NCBI GenBank assembly: GCA_003345595.1
Contig: PRDI01000096.1
Coordinates: forward strand, 1-45,062
Length of the DNA: 45,062 nucleotides
From: Candidatus Thorarchaeota archaeon
Lineage (GTDB): Archaea > Asgardarchaeota > Thorarchaeia > Thorarchaeales > Thorarchaeaceae
Reading direction: 5' to 3'
Shown here: piece by piece, positions 8,882 to 17,975 of the stretch
Numbering within the stretch: the stretch's first letter is position 1
Layout of the letters: every line of letters begins with the position of its first letter
The notes under the pieces: generated by a model
The model's database searches: none
The model's input: the letters and a program-made list of their open reading frames with translations, nothing else
Told to the model about the DNA's origin: nothing
Program-made: the position numbers and the translations under genes

Positions 8882-10708
8882 ATGAGCCCGAAAGGGTTGG
8901 CAGTGGGACAGGCAGGTGAGCCATGGGTGAGTCAACAGAAGACAGTCATAATCGACTTGGAAGAAACTGAGAAGAGCCGCTTGGGAGAGATGAGCGAGCT
9001 TGCATCAGCAGAGGGATCAGGCGTCCTTAGTGTCAAGAATGTTTCAGCCCAGAATCGCATATGGAACGTCAGACTACATCTAAGTGACAGCCGGGCCGGG
9101 ACCAATATCCAAGACCAGACACTGGCGGCTGGCGAGATCGATGCTGGTGCCAAGTGGACGACCAGCTATGGTATCACGGTCGGGTCCCCAGTCCTGAAGC
9201 TTACTGAGATCTACGACACATGCAGGACCGTGACAGCGGAAAAAGCCCACTGGGCGTACGTGCGCGGGAAGGAAAACCCCATCAGAATCACATTGCATGT
9301 CAAGAACGAAACTGATGGTCAGATTGACAACGTCATCCTCAACAAGGCAATTCCTCCCGAGCTCTCCATGGTCAAGATTGAGAGTGTGAAGTCTGGTACT
9401 GCCAAGTTCGATGAGGGAACTCGACAAGTAGTTTGGAAAGACTTCGTGATATATCCGAGGGAAGAATCCACTCTCGTCCTCATGGCCGTTGGTAGAGTGG
9501 ATGATGTGGCGCAGAAGAGTGCGGGCGAGGCCGTCATTTCGTATAGAGCTGAGGGCCAACAGAGGTCTTCACTTAATCCAGACATGACGGCGCTGACTGA
9601 GTTTCTCAGCGGAATAGAAACGTCCGAAACGGAGCCCAACCACTGGGATTGCACGCTTGAGTGTTCAAATGAGAGCGACCTCATGGTGAGACTGGACAGG
9701 GCACAGGTGTTTCTTGCCCCCGAGAAGGGTGGCGAGAAGCAAAAGATGATCGACGAAACTCCGCACATAGAGATGAAGCCGACTCAGTCATGGAGCTCCG
9801 CCTTCGATGTCGACAGCAAGTCTCCGCCCAAGTGCACGCATGATGTGGTCTACACTCCGATGAGGGTAATCAAGAAGAGAGTCCTTGGAACCATAAGCAA
9901 GACACCTCAGACGATTCCGGTTCTGAGCATCGACTACAAGAAGGCGTTCGACCCACCTGAGGTCAACAGCTTTGACAAGACTCCCGTTGAGGTCACTATA
10001 GAGATCACCAACAATGGTACCGCGAAAATCGATGACATACAGATTGAGGACAACCTTCCGGATGACATGATGCCACCCAAGAAGGAACACATCACAGTCT
10101 GGGTAAGAGGTAAGGAGTACAAGGGCGGATACACGGTGACTTTGTCTCCCGACGATCAAGACCCCGAGAAACCACACAAGCTGAAATTCAGGATTACCGG
10201 CATGAAGGATACAGTCGGCGAACTCCAGCCCGGTGAGTCGGTCAAGGTGAACTATGCTGTAATGGCTTGGAGGAGTCGGCCAGAGAAGGAGTATCTAAGC
10301 CCCATACACTGCTCTGCAAACACGTATCCGGCGGGTATCCCTGCAGAGTCAGCCAGTGCCCCTGACGGACACAAGTTGGGCATAGTATACCGGAAGCGGC
10401 GCATCGGCGCAAAGAAGGCAATCAACAAGGGTGCAAAGACAGGAGAGTACGTCATCGTACTGGTCGTTGAAAACAAGGGTGAGGTCACGGTGGAGAATGT
10501 GAAGGTAGTAGACTGGGCACCTGCCACCTTCAAGTTTGTGTCCACGGATCCGCTCGAGGAGGAACCCAAGATTGTCGTCGGCAGGGACGGTACCCAGATG
10601 ACATGGACTTGGGCACGAATGAACCCAGGGGATAAGAAGTCGTTACGTGTCACGGTCAGGGGAGAGGGCGAGTACGAGCGACGCGAACCGGAAGTAACCT
10701 CCGACTAG
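8882..10708 (+). CDS. Large cytosolic protein with DUF11/CARDB-like beta-sandwich repeats
   Basis: I recognise the repeat style but not a named family. The 608 residues contain several segments typed like DUF11/CARDB immunoglobulin-like repeats: a strand such as PIRITLHVKNET, VEVTIEITNNGT or YVIVLVVENKGE, then a DDIQIEDNLP or VENVKVVDWAP turn, then a GE(L)-x-PG-x-S closing strand. They recur near 140-260, 370-500 and 520-600. Such repeats are normally in secreted surface proteins, but there is no signal peptide, membrane segment or N-terminal hydrophobic stretch, so it should be cytosolic. Start choices are ATG 8882 (GGAG 4 bases upstream) and GTG 8927 (GGTGAG 6-7 bases upstream); the latter begins at SQQKTVIIDLEE. 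It lies 34 bases after the MBL-fold gene and is probably cotranscribed. Confidence 0.75.
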   Translation: MSPKGLAVGQAGEPWVSQQKTVIIDLEETEKSRLGEMSELASAEGSGVLSVKNVSAQNRIWNVRLHLSDSRAGTNIQDQTLAAGEIDAGAKWTTSYGITVGSPVLKLTEIYDTCRTVTAEKAHWAYVRGKENPIRITLHVKNETDGQIDNVILNKAIPPELSMVKIESVKSGTAKFDEGTRQVVWKDFVIYPREESTLVLMAVGRVDDVAQKSAGEAVISYRAEGQQRSSLNPDMTALTEFLSGIETSETEPNHWDCTLECSNESDLMVRLDRAQVFLAPEKGGEKQKMIDETPHIEMKPTQSWSSAFDVDSKSPPKCTHDVVYTPMRVIKKRVLGTISKTPQTIPVLSIDYKKAFDPPEVNSFDKTPVEVTIEITNNGTAKIDDIQIEDNLPDDMMPPKKEHITVWVRGKEYKGGYTVTLSPDDQDPEKPHKLKFRITGMKDTVGELQPGESVKVNYAVMAWRSRPEKEYLSPIHCSANTYPAGIPAESASAPDGHKLGIVYRKRRIGAKKAINKGAKTGEYVIVLVVENKGEVTVENVKVVDWAPATFKFVSTDPLEEEPKIVVGRDGTQMTWTWARMNPGDKKSLRVTVRGEGEYERREPEVTSD

Positions 10709-10761
10709 CCGTCCGTTACATATCATTAGGGTGTGAGGGACACGTTGTTCCTCCACCCGAT

Positions 10762-11112
10762 TCATCCCGACTCTTCTTTTTCCAGTTCGCTCAGCTCTCT
10801 TCTTGTAGCCTCAAGCTCTGCGTCGATGTCTTCAAGCGGTACATAGTCGGCCTCGTCATCAAGAGTGTGTGTGTCAAGCGTATAGAGAACCTTGAATCCG
10901 GCCAGTGTTTTATGCAGGGCATTCGAGATCTCTATGATTGCACTCCCAAGCTCAGACTCTGTCATGTCATTGGGTGACTCGTGCTTGTAGATGAAGTCGT
11001 ATGCACCCCTCACTGGGGTGAAGCCAAGCCCGACCAGTTTCGCAATCACTGTGGCAGGACTGGCTCCCTCACTGTTGAACCATACTGAAACTCGTGTGAC
11101 GTACTTTGCCAT
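10762..11112 (-). CDS. Small conserved-looking protein of unknown function
   Basis: I do not recognise this 116-residue protein. It begins with a beta-rich segment (KYVTRVSVWF), runs through alternating strands and helices that could form a ferredoxin-like fold, and ends in a charged helix rich in Glu and Arg (about 85-116). I chose ATG 11112 rather than 11133 because GAGGT sits 8 bases upstream of it. It follows the RaSEA gene by 48 bases on the same strand and may be the last gene of the helicase-arcS-RaSEA unit. Its 3' end faces the beta-repeat protein gene, 53 bases away. No cofactor or catalytic motif is visible. Confidence 0.7.
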   Translation of the reverse strand: MAKYVTRVSVWFNSEGASPATVIAKLVGLGFTPVRGAYDFIYKHESPNDMTESELGSAIIEISNALHKTLAGFKVLYTLDTHTLDDEADYVPLEDIDAELEATRRELSELEKEESG

Positions 11113-11160
11113 GGCCAAGACCTCGTTGAGCAAGAATACGTGGACTGGCCCCGATTTTTC

Positions 11161-12279
11161 CTATAACCTTTGCTCAGGATTGGACCGGAGGTCATCATGA
11201 ACCAGAAGGGAAGAGTCCTCATGCTCTAGTATGTGTCGCCAAAGCGGCAAGCACTCGCAGTCTACTCCTCCCAAATCCGTGATTTCCTGCGTCAGCGAGA
11301 ACAAGCGGACTGATGCAGTGAGCAAATCATCACACTTGCCGCAGTTGTGAGTGCCCCGGCCTTTTCCAGCTGCCACGGGGTCGCACACTATGTCGACTGA
11401 TCTTGGCAATGATTCTCGGGATTGCCTCAGGACTTCTAGGACGGTCCAGAGCCATGGTGGTCTGTACTCACCCTTGGACCACATCCTCTCAACCAAGGTG
11501 TACTTCTGAACATTCACAGGATTGAATGAAACCGTCGTCACGCCCATGGCTGCGGCATCTCGTGCCGTCTTGACAGAATCAAGCAGTGCATCCCTCTCTG
11601 TCAAAAAGGGGGGCTTCACCAAAACGTACGCACGTATGCCTATATCATGAGCTCGAGCGGTTTCTAGTGCTCTTCTGAAGTTCTCAGTTGAGAAGCCCTT
11701 GTTGATACATATTCGGCGGATGAAGTCACTGCTGCTTTCTAGGCCCACACCAAGCTCGATCTCACGTTCGCCTAGCAGATTCCGTAACTGAATCATGTTC
11801 TCGTCTGAGACGAATTCAGGCCTCGATTCAATGACAACCTGTTGAATGCGCTGGTCGTTTCTCAGGCGTGCAAGGATGGACGCGCGGGCTGATAGCTGCA
11901 CCTCCTCGGGGTCCAGAAAGCTGCCGCTTGTGTAGAGCTTGACCGACAGAGGCCCCTCCGCGCCATCCAGCTTGGACATAGCACGGGCGAACTGCTCCTC
12001 CAATTGCTCTGAAGAGGGCTGCTCCCGACTACCGTCCAGCAGATAGCTGCACATCGTACATCCACCCGAAGGCCCCCGTGCGTGCGCACAACCCTGAGTC
12101 GCGAGTACGATTGACAATGCATTCCCGACTTCAGAGGAGATGCGCGCTCGAGATATCCAAGACGCTGAAGGGCTTTCTTGAGCATGTGTCCGACGCCTCG
12201 TCAAGGAGTCCTTCCTAGCATGAACTGACTCCCGAATGATAATCCCTTGCAAGTTCTCCAATAGACTGCTCGTGCCCAA
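11161..12279 (-). CDS. Archaeosine synthase radical SAM subunit RaSEA
   Basis: RaSEA is the radical-SAM partner of ArcS. It cleaves the lysine adduct on preQ0 at position 15 of tRNA to give the formamidine of archaeosine. The 372-residue protein has an Elp3-like cysteine arrangement C64-X9-C74-X2-C77 for the [4Fe-4S] cluster. A core then follows with LYTSGSFLDPEEV and the VIESRPEFV and ELGVGLESSSD strands typical of this family. A cysteine pair in THNCGKCDD and others near the C-terminus (CECLP) may hold a second metal. It starts 3 bases after the arcS stop, so the two subunits are translationally coupled in effect. Tandem placement with arcS supports the name strongly over a generic Elp3/YhcC-like protein. 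Confidence 0.92.
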   Translation of the reverse strand: MGTSSLLENLQGIIIRESVHARKDSLTRRRTHAQESPSASWISRARISSEVGNALSIVLATQGCAHARGPSGGCTMCSYLLDGSREQPSSEQLEEQFARAMSKLDGAEGPLSVKLYTSGSFLDPEEVQLSARASILARLRNDQRIQQVVIESRPEFVSDENMIQLRNLLGEREIELGVGLESSSDFIRRICINKGFSTENFRRALETARAHDIGIRAYVLVKPPFLTERDALLDSVKTARDAAAMGVTTVSFNPVNVQKYTLVERMWSKGEYRPPWLWTVLEVLRQSRESLPRSVDIVCDPVAAGKGRGTHNCGKCDDLLTASVRLFSLTQEITDLGGVDCECLPLWRHILEHEDSSLLVHDDLRSNPEQRL

Positions 12280-12282
12280 ACC

Positions 12283-14235
12283 TCATTCCACCTTATGCCT
12301 CACCGACACTGCGCGGCCTCTCTCAAACTCGCACATCTCACGACCAGACATCTCACTTCGACCTACTCCAAGGACATCATCATCGGCACCAATGATCACT
12401 ACCTCGTCGCTAGGTCTTATCCCAGGGTCGGCATCTCTAACGGCAACTGCGAACACGGACCCGCCTTCTATGTGGTCACCGTCAAAACGGACCCAGTACC
12501 GTTTCAGGGGGGCAATAAGGCGCGCCCCCTCAAGCGTGAGAGACAACGAACCTGTCGCACCAACGAACGCACAGGTCTGTGCACCATCAACACGACACAG
12601 GATTGTCCCGTAGGGCTTCCCACGTAGTGCAGAGTCCTCCGGTACCAGTGCCTCGCCTGCCCCGGTCCCAAACTGATAGTCTGCCGTGGCGCGAAGTATT
12701 TCTTCCAACTGATTACGAGGTCCGGGCGATAATGAGAGTATATCGCTCAGATCTTTGAGGGTTTCTCTCAGTCCCTCCAGAGACTGCTTACTGGTGGCCG
12801 AGTGGCCGTCTGTTGTGTAGACTATACTCTGCTCAATGCGAGACTCAGCCGCCTTCATTGCTTCCTCATACCCTTCTGCTACGTGAGCCACTACCACGAC
12901 AGATTTGTCGAACTTCGCCAGGTGTACAGCCAACGCTTCACCTGCTATGCTGACTTCCTCGGCGTCCCAGTCACCAGTGACCGGAACGTCGTAGACGGAC
13001 GCAGGATACGCCCGCTCAAGCTCTCTCGGCACAACGCCGAGCGGAGAAGTAACGATAGCTTCTGCAGCGAATTGCCTTCCTCTGTGAAGCCCGGAGTCTA
13101 TGGCTTGCGTGAACAGCTTGTGTGACTTCGAATCGGAATAGGGCTTCCGTGCAGAACACGGCAGAACCACTACTAGCTTCTTGTGCTTTGGTGGAGCATA
13201 CCTTGATGCAACATACTCACGGAACCGCCTCACAACAGGTGAGTTGTAAGACTCGGGACCGACAAGTGGCAGAACCCCACCCCCAGATGAACTGGTGAAC
13301 TCCTCAAGGTAACCATACAGCCTCTTGTCAACCATTCTCAAAATGGTGGCATGCGCAGTGCTTGAGTGAGTCATGGACTCGACTAGGTACCTTAGACGAC
13401 CGGCATGAGCAGCCTGGACGCTCTCGGAGAGGAGAGACTCATACACGCCCACATTGTGGCTGACTAGAGTGCTATCACCAAGCTGATCGGGAGTGTCTGC
13501 CATGCTTCGCCAAGACACACACGCGTGACAGGGGCAGTATCTCAGCTCTGCAGACCCTGCGACGTCCTCAGATCCCATTGGCCATAGGCGAATTCTATGA
13601 AATGCAGCCCCTGCCGCTCTGCCTATGTCGATGATATCGAAACCCAGATAGACGAGCAAGGGAATTGCATTCGGGTTCACCCTCCCGAGCGCCAATGCCA
13701 GCCAGTTGCACGGAAGACGCGCGCGCAAGGACAAGGACCTCATGTCTTCGGGACCCAGACTACCATCAATGAGAAATGCTGCGGCGTGAACACCCAGCTT
13801 TGAGAACTCAGGAACAAGTGAGTCCATGTCCTCTGGACGAAGCCGCGGCGGGATTCTCACTATTGCACGAGATGCGGCGAGGTCCTCTCCATGATTATTG
13901 AGAACGCTCAGCTGCTCATGCAGCAATGCTACGGCAAATTCAGGACCAAGACTGGACGAGGGCGGCAGTGATGGCAGTAAGACATCTTCATCAGACCTGA
14001 TGCTATGGACAAGAGCAGAGTCTATAGTCCCTAAAGAAGGGAGTACGGCTATCCTTTGCTTGGACTCTGGTTCGTCATCCCGCCCAACGGTCCAATACGT
14101 GAGTTTCACCTCAGGGATGCTCACGCCGGCAATCAGTGTTGGAGTCGGTGTGGACAGGGATCTCAACTTGAGATTGCCGAAGCGAGCAGGACCATCGTGG
14201 CCACGTTCGATGAGAAACTCCATTTCTTTGATCAT
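12283..14235 (-). CDS. arcS: Archaeosine synthase ArcS (TgtA2-type), lysine-adduct subunit
   Basis: ArcS adds lysine to preQ0-15 in tRNA. The 650 residues show a TGT-like N-terminal domain (about 1-270) with a remnant zinc motif C234-x-C236-xx-C239. The archaeosine synthase core follows, with the diagnostic PCSxxKPYxxSxSH motif at 359-372. A C-terminal PUA RNA-binding domain (about 565-650) ends the protein. The start is ATG 14235, 8 bases after the helicase stop; RaSEA begins 3 bases after this stop. Presence of both ArcS and RaSEA indicates that archaeosine is made by the two-subunit route rather than by GAT-QueC or QueF-like enzymes. A separate tgtA for preQ0 insertion must lie elsewhere. 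Confidence 0.93.
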   Translation of the reverse strand: MIKEMEFLIERGHDGPARFGNLKLRSLSTPTPTLIAGVSIPEVKLTYWTVGRDDEPESKQRIAVLPSLGTIDSALVHSIRSDEDVLLPSLPPSSSLGPEFAVALLHEQLSVLNNHGEDLAASRAIVRIPPRLRPEDMDSLVPEFSKLGVHAAAFLIDGSLGPEDMRSLSLRARLPCNWLALALGRVNPNAIPLLVYLGFDIIDIGRAAGAAFHRIRLWPMGSEDVAGSAELRYCPCHACVSWRSMADTPDQLGDSTLVSHNVGVYESLLSESVQAAHAGRLRYLVESMTHSSTAHATILRMVDKRLYGYLEEFTSSSGGGVLPLVGPESYNSPVVRRFREYVASRYAPPKHKKLVVVLPCSARKPYSDSKSHKLFTQAIDSGLHRGRQFAAEAIVTSPLGVVPRELERAYPASVYDVPVTGDWDAEEVSIAGEALAVHLAKFDKSVVVVAHVAEGYEEAMKAAESRIEQSIVYTTDGHSATSKQSLEGLRETLKDLSDILSLSPGPRNQLEEILRATADYQFGTGAGEALVPEDSALRGKPYGTILCRVDGAQTCAFVGATGSLSLTLEGARLIAPLKRYWVRFDGDHIEGGSVFAVAVRDADPGIRPSDEVVIIGADDDVLGVGRSEMSGREMCEFERGRAVSVRHKVE

Positions 14236-14243
14236 GCTCCTTG

Positions 14244-16889
14244 CTATACAATCGGTTGATATCCCGAGTATCCAGTGGTGTCGACCTTCGTTTCAGCACT
14301 GCTCAAGACCTGTCTGATGCTGTCGAGTGCTCCGAGCTTGAAGAGTGGTTGATTGTTGTTGCCACACTGGTAGGAGTAGGTGCAAAGTGGACAGCCATCT
14401 ACTGTCTTGCAGTCACAGCCGGCAAGAATCGTTTCAGCTCTTCTGAATGCCTCTTCGAGTCTGGTGAACAGGAGCTTCGATGCTCCATTGCCGCCCGGAC
14501 TCCCATCGTAGACAAAGATGATTCCGGAATCACCCATTGACACACCTCCTATCTCCCTCGTGCCCCCGCCCGTCAGCATGTCACTTGACTCGATGATTAC
14601 ATGCTCAACTGCATGGAACGTGCCCCCGTACAGCTCCTGGAGGCTCATCTTCGGGCCCTCCATGCTTTCGAGTCTGTGAGTCTGATAGCCGTTGACAGAC
14701 TCCGCCGGCTCTGGCATCGAAAAGGCAAAGCCACGAGTCTGGTAAGTGTACGCAAGTGGCGTGGGGAGATCAGATCTGCTCATGATCTTCCCTGAACGGA
14801 GGTCCTTCTTGACGAACCCTGTGACGGTCTGAGTCATCTCAATACTGCAGTAGACGACACCTATTCCCATGATCTTCCTTTCCTCATGGACCTTGAGTAT
14901 CCTAGGCATCGTCATGTACAGTGGACGCGTGTAGCTACTTCGGTCCTGCAGAGGGATTACCTCGGCAACGCCAAGTCCTGGAGCATATCTGAAGTCTACA
15001 GACTGGTAGTTCTTTCCACCATGCAAATATGTTGCACCTGCATGGAGCTCTTGCGCGGCCATGGGCATTGAACGCTCTCCAAGGTTTCTTCCTCCTGACT
15101 TGATTTGGACTGTGTCGCCAATGCCTCTGACATTGTAGTCTCTCCATTCCTTTCGAGCTCTGTTGGCGTCCTTCACTCTCACCCGGTCGCCATCCAGCAC
15201 TTCCAGAAGACCTTCTCTCTCAAGGGACTCTATGATGCTGCGCTGGCGCGGAAACTGTGACAGCTTCAGCTTCCCGCTCATGGCCGCAGCAAGAAGCTGA
15301 TAGCGGCCTACAACCTCATTCTCGGGCTCCATGTATGCGGAGTCTATGTCAGTGAAGTATTTGTCAGGCTTGTGCCTGTAGAAGGATGAGATTGGATCAT
15401 TCTCTCGAAGTGCAAGGACCGCAACACTCTCCTGGCCCTTCCTTCCTGCTCTGCCGATTCTTTGAGTCAGTCTCGTGATGGAAACTATCATGCTGACAAC
15501 GCTGTCAAGGTCTCCGATGTCAATCCCAAGCTCTAGGGTTGGCGTCGACACGAGCACAGGCAGCTTCCCTGACCTGAACTGGTCCTCCACAGTACTTCTG
15601 TGAGTCTTGGACAAGCCTGCTCTATGGACCTCGGACTTGATTCCTCCCTCTTTTAGAAGCATGTTGAGCAGCTCGGCTTCGGTATGCGTGTTGCCAAACA
15701 CCAGTGTCTTATACCCGCCCCTGTTAATCATCTGAATTAAGTTGACCATCATGGCGTACTTGCTGCGATTGCCGGGGTAGTACATGAAGAAATGAAACGG
15801 TCCACGCCTAGCCGACTTGGACTCTATGAGTTGGACTGGTCTGTCAAAGAGCATCTCCCCGAATTCCGCCGGATTAGAAATGGTTGCAGATGCGCCGATG
15901 ACTTGGAACCTACCCGACTCCATTTCCAGCCGCTTCAGGATGTAGTACACGTTTGCGCCCATCGAACCTGTATACATGTGAATCTCATCTAGTACGACGT
16001 ATCGAACACTCCTCAACAGCGGGACTAGTCGTGACTGATTCCACCCTAGATGGTAATGCAGGACATCGGGGTTGGTCAGGAGAATATCAGGCGGGTTCTC
16101 GTAGGTTTTCTCCCTCTGGTTCTGTGGCACGTCCCCGTCAAAGATGCCGGCGCTGAGCCCTGACACCTCGCACATCTGCGAGATCTTGTCGAACTGATCC
16201 CTAGCCAGAGCCTTTGTGGGATAAATCAGAAGCGCTCTGACTCCGGAATGTTCGAATGTTTCGCCCACAGTAACCAGAAGCTGTCGTACAATCGGCAAGA
16301 TGAATGCCTCTGTTTTACCTTGGCCGGTCGGGGCTACTATGACTGCATCCTTGCCATCCAGTATAGTGGAAACGGCCTCGTCTTGGAACTTGTATAGTCT
16401 TTCGATTCCCTTCTTTTGCAGCAACTCCTTCAGTCTAGCTGGAATCTTGACGTCGGCTACGGCGCATCCATATTCGGCGTCTGCCGCAGCATTATAGCGA
16501 TAACTGACCAAGTAATCCCGGCCAATATCAGCTAGACGACGCAGGGAATCTGGCAGCTCGTCAACATTCTTCCCCCCTGCCGCGAGTAGTCTGGCTATTT
16601 CTTGAGAGCTCTGTACTCTTGAACTACCACCTCGCGACTGCCTCTTCTTTCCGGTCGCCTCGATTGAAACAGGCTCAAGGGTCTGCCGCTTCTTGTCTGT
16701 TCTCTGCATCGTGTCTGTTGTGAGCCCGCCTTCTCTGACTGATTGAGTGTATGCCTCATAGGCCTCAAGCAGATCCCGATACTTGCCATCGATGCTGGTG
16801 TCGCAATTGCCGCATCTCACTGTCCATATCTGGTCCACTTTGTATATGTCCAGCTTCGAACCACATTTGAAACAGTGAAGGACCGGCAC
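14244..16889 (-). CDS. DEAD/DEAH-box helicase of the MrfA/YprA/Hrq1 family with zinc modules
   Basis: From GTG 16889 the protein is 881 residues. It starts with a zinc ribbon (C6-xx-C9 and C26-xx-C29). Superfamily 2 motifs follow: APTGQGKT at 186-193, LDEIH, a SATISNP motif III and QRIGRAGRKG as motif VI. A C-terminal DUF1998-like region ends in a four-cysteine cluster (CDC...CPLC...C), as in bacterial MrfA, a DNA-repair 3'-5' helicase. The frame is open to 17045, but that start would lie inside the divergent thioredoxin promoter and coding start, so I prefer GTG 16889, just before the zinc ribbon. A TATA-like CTTTGATAAG lies some 40 bases upstream. It heads the arcS-RaSEA unit. Function in DNA repair is inferred from the family. 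Confidence 0.88.
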   Translation of the reverse strand: MPVLHCFKCGSKLDIYKVDQIWTVRCGNCDTSIDGKYRDLLEAYEAYTQSVREGGLTTDTMQRTDKKRQTLEPVSIEATGKKRQSRGGSSRVQSSQEIARLLAAGGKNVDELPDSLRRLADIGRDYLVSYRYNAAADAEYGCAVADVKIPARLKELLQKKGIERLYKFQDEAVSTILDGKDAVIVAPTGQGKTEAFILPIVRQLLVTVGETFEHSGVRALLIYPTKALARDQFDKISQMCEVSGLSAGIFDGDVPQNQREKTYENPPDILLTNPDVLHYHLGWNQSRLVPLLRSVRYVVLDEIHMYTGSMGANVYYILKRLEMESGRFQVIGASATISNPAEFGEMLFDRPVQLIESKSARRGPFHFFMYYPGNRSKYAMMVNLIQMINRGGYKTLVFGNTHTEAELLNMLLKEGGIKSEVHRAGLSKTHRSTVEDQFRSGKLPVLVSTPTLELGIDIGDLDSVVSMIVSITRLTQRIGRAGRKGQESVAVLALRENDPISSFYRHKPDKYFTDIDSAYMEPENEVVGRYQLLAAAMSGKLKLSQFPRQRSIIESLEREGLLEVLDGDRVRVKDANRARKEWRDYNVRGIGDTVQIKSGGRNLGERSMPMAAQELHAGATYLHGGKNYQSVDFRYAPGLGVAEVIPLQDRSSYTRPLYMTMPRILKVHEERKIMGIGVVYCSIEMTQTVTGFVKKDLRSGKIMSRSDLPTPLAYTYQTRGFAFSMPEPAESVNGYQTHRLESMEGPKMSLQELYGGTFHAVEHVIIESSDMLTGGGTREIGGVSMGDSGIIFVYDGSPGGNGASKLLFTRLEEAFRRAETILAGCDCKTVDGCPLCTYSYQCGNNNQPLFKLGALDSIRQVLSSAETKVDTTGYSGYQPIV

Positions 16890-16981
16890 TGAACCACCCA
16901 AGACCCTGCACTTGGCCCGTGCAGCGCTTATCAAAGTATGGCAGTGTCGTAGGGTGTAACATTTCAGGAGCCGAGTCGTAT

Positions 16982-17004
16982 CACAACCGTTAAATGCGGT
17001 TGTG
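16982..17004. promoter_or_regulatory. Perfect 8-bp inverted repeat around a TATA-like element, thioredoxin promoter
   Basis: CACAACCG and CGGTTGTG form a perfect inverted repeat separated by TTAAATG. The AT-rich centre lies 49-55 bases before the thioredoxin ATG at 17045 and could be its TATA box. A repressor bound here would block TBP. It lies between the divergent helicase and thioredoxin genes, so it could control both. A third, partial copy (GCACAACC) follows at about 17016. No binding protein is known from the sequence. Confidence 0.45.
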
Positions 17005-17044
17005 CATGATTGATGCACAACCCAGACAGTGGAGAGGTATTCCA

Positions 17045-17404
17045 ATGGTTGAAGAAATAAAGGCCGATCAGCTTGACCTTATTGTCGGTAGCAGCAAGCT
17101 AGTCTTTGTCGACTGTATGGCCGTGTGGTGTCATCCATGCAAGACCCTCGGTCCGATGCTTGAGGAGCTGGATGAGAAATACAAGGAAAGAGGGTTCAAG
17201 GTCGTCAAGATAGATGTGGACAGGAACCGAGACTTCAGCATGAAGAACGAAATCAGTAGTGTACCTAGTGTCTTTGTATACAGCGAAGGCAAGCGCGTCA
17301 TATTTGATGACGGCAGAGGAAAGAGGATGGACAGGCTTGTTGGCGTGATGCCACAAGAGGTCTATACGGAGATTATTGAGAATCTGCTGTCGCTACCAGC
17401 CTAG
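17045..17404 (+). CDS. Thioredoxin-fold protein with WCHPC active site
   Basis: This cytosolic thiol-disulfide exchange protein has 119 residues. The active site WCHPC is at C29 and C32, with the cis-proline in SVPSVFV near residue 76. The His between the cysteines (instead of Gly) resembles the more oxidising DsbA-type dipeptide and should raise the redox potential relative to WCGPC. An extra cysteine, C24, lies just before the active site. ATG 17045 is preceded by GGAGAGGT at good spacing. The frame extends upstream to 16994, but that part lies in the promoter. A second thioredoxin follows 127 bases downstream. No signal peptide is present. Confidence 0.88.
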   Translation: MVEEIKADQLDLIVGSSKLVFVDCMAVWCHPCKTLGPMLEELDEKYKERGFKVVKIDVDRNRDFSMKNEISSVPSVFVYSEGKRVIFDDGRGKRMDRLVGVMPQEVYTEIIENLLSLPA

Positions 17405-17531
17405 TCATCGTCGGTCATGTCTTGAGCGAAGAGCACTCTGAAGAGCCGCCTGTCTTTGAAGGCTGCGCTGGAGGACTTGACAACAAGATTCATAATCGCG
17501 ACAAAGCCGGACGAAAGGTAAGTGATTCTGT

Positions 17532-17900
17532 TTGGTAAGCGACGTAGACCCTGCATCAATCAAGAAGGCCATCGCAGAAACAAGGCTTCTTTTCGTTGAC
17601 AGCTGGGCCCCGTGGTGTGGACCATGTGTCGCTCTGACACCTGTGCTCGAAGAACTGAGCGAGAAGTACGCAGGTAATCCCAATGTGAAGTTCTTGAAGA
17701 TCAATACCCAGAACTACCCGCATTTTGCCTACGAGAATAACATCAACGCAATACCTTGTGTTTTGGTCTACTTCGAGGGCCAGCCCGCCCGTTTTGAGTC
17801 CCTAGATACCAGAGGTGGAAAGCGTGCCATGACTGACCGTCTGATAGGACTCAGGCCCGCGGAACACTATGAGAGAGTCATCCGCCTCTTTCTTGGATGA
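17532..17900 (+). CDS. Thioredoxin with classical WCGPC active site
   Basis: This second thioredoxin has 122 residues, active site WCGPC at C29 and C32, and a cis-proline in AIPCVLV, with an additional cysteine next to that proline. The start is TTG 17532 (no ATG or GTG is available before the conserved part), with AGGTAAGTGAT about 10 bases upstream. It is a paralogue of the upstream protein: both share the order LVFVD-x-x-A-x-WC-x-PC, a VLEEL-type helix and the DRL(V/I)G motif near the end. The different CxxC dipeptides suggest different partners. No thioredoxin reductase is in the window. Confidence 0.88.
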   Translation: MVSDVDPASIKKAIAETRLLFVDSWAPWCGPCVALTPVLEELSEKYAGNPNVKFLKINTQNYPHFAYENNINAIPCVLVYFEGQPARFESLDTRGGKRAMTDRLIGLRPAEHYERVIRLFLG

Positions 17901-17975
17901 TGCATGAAGACTCATCGAGCTGATGTTAGTTTAAAAGTTCAGACTGCTCGCTAGAGAACCATACGAAGTGAGTCT

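Noticed and set aside
12295..12627. 110-codon plus-strand ORF opposite arcS
   Set aside because: It is antisense to the well-supported PUA domain region of arcS.
16890..17045. N-terminal extension of the helicase
   Set aside because: It would start within the divergent thioredoxin promoter and coding start and contains no conserved motif; the zinc ribbon begins after GTG 16889.
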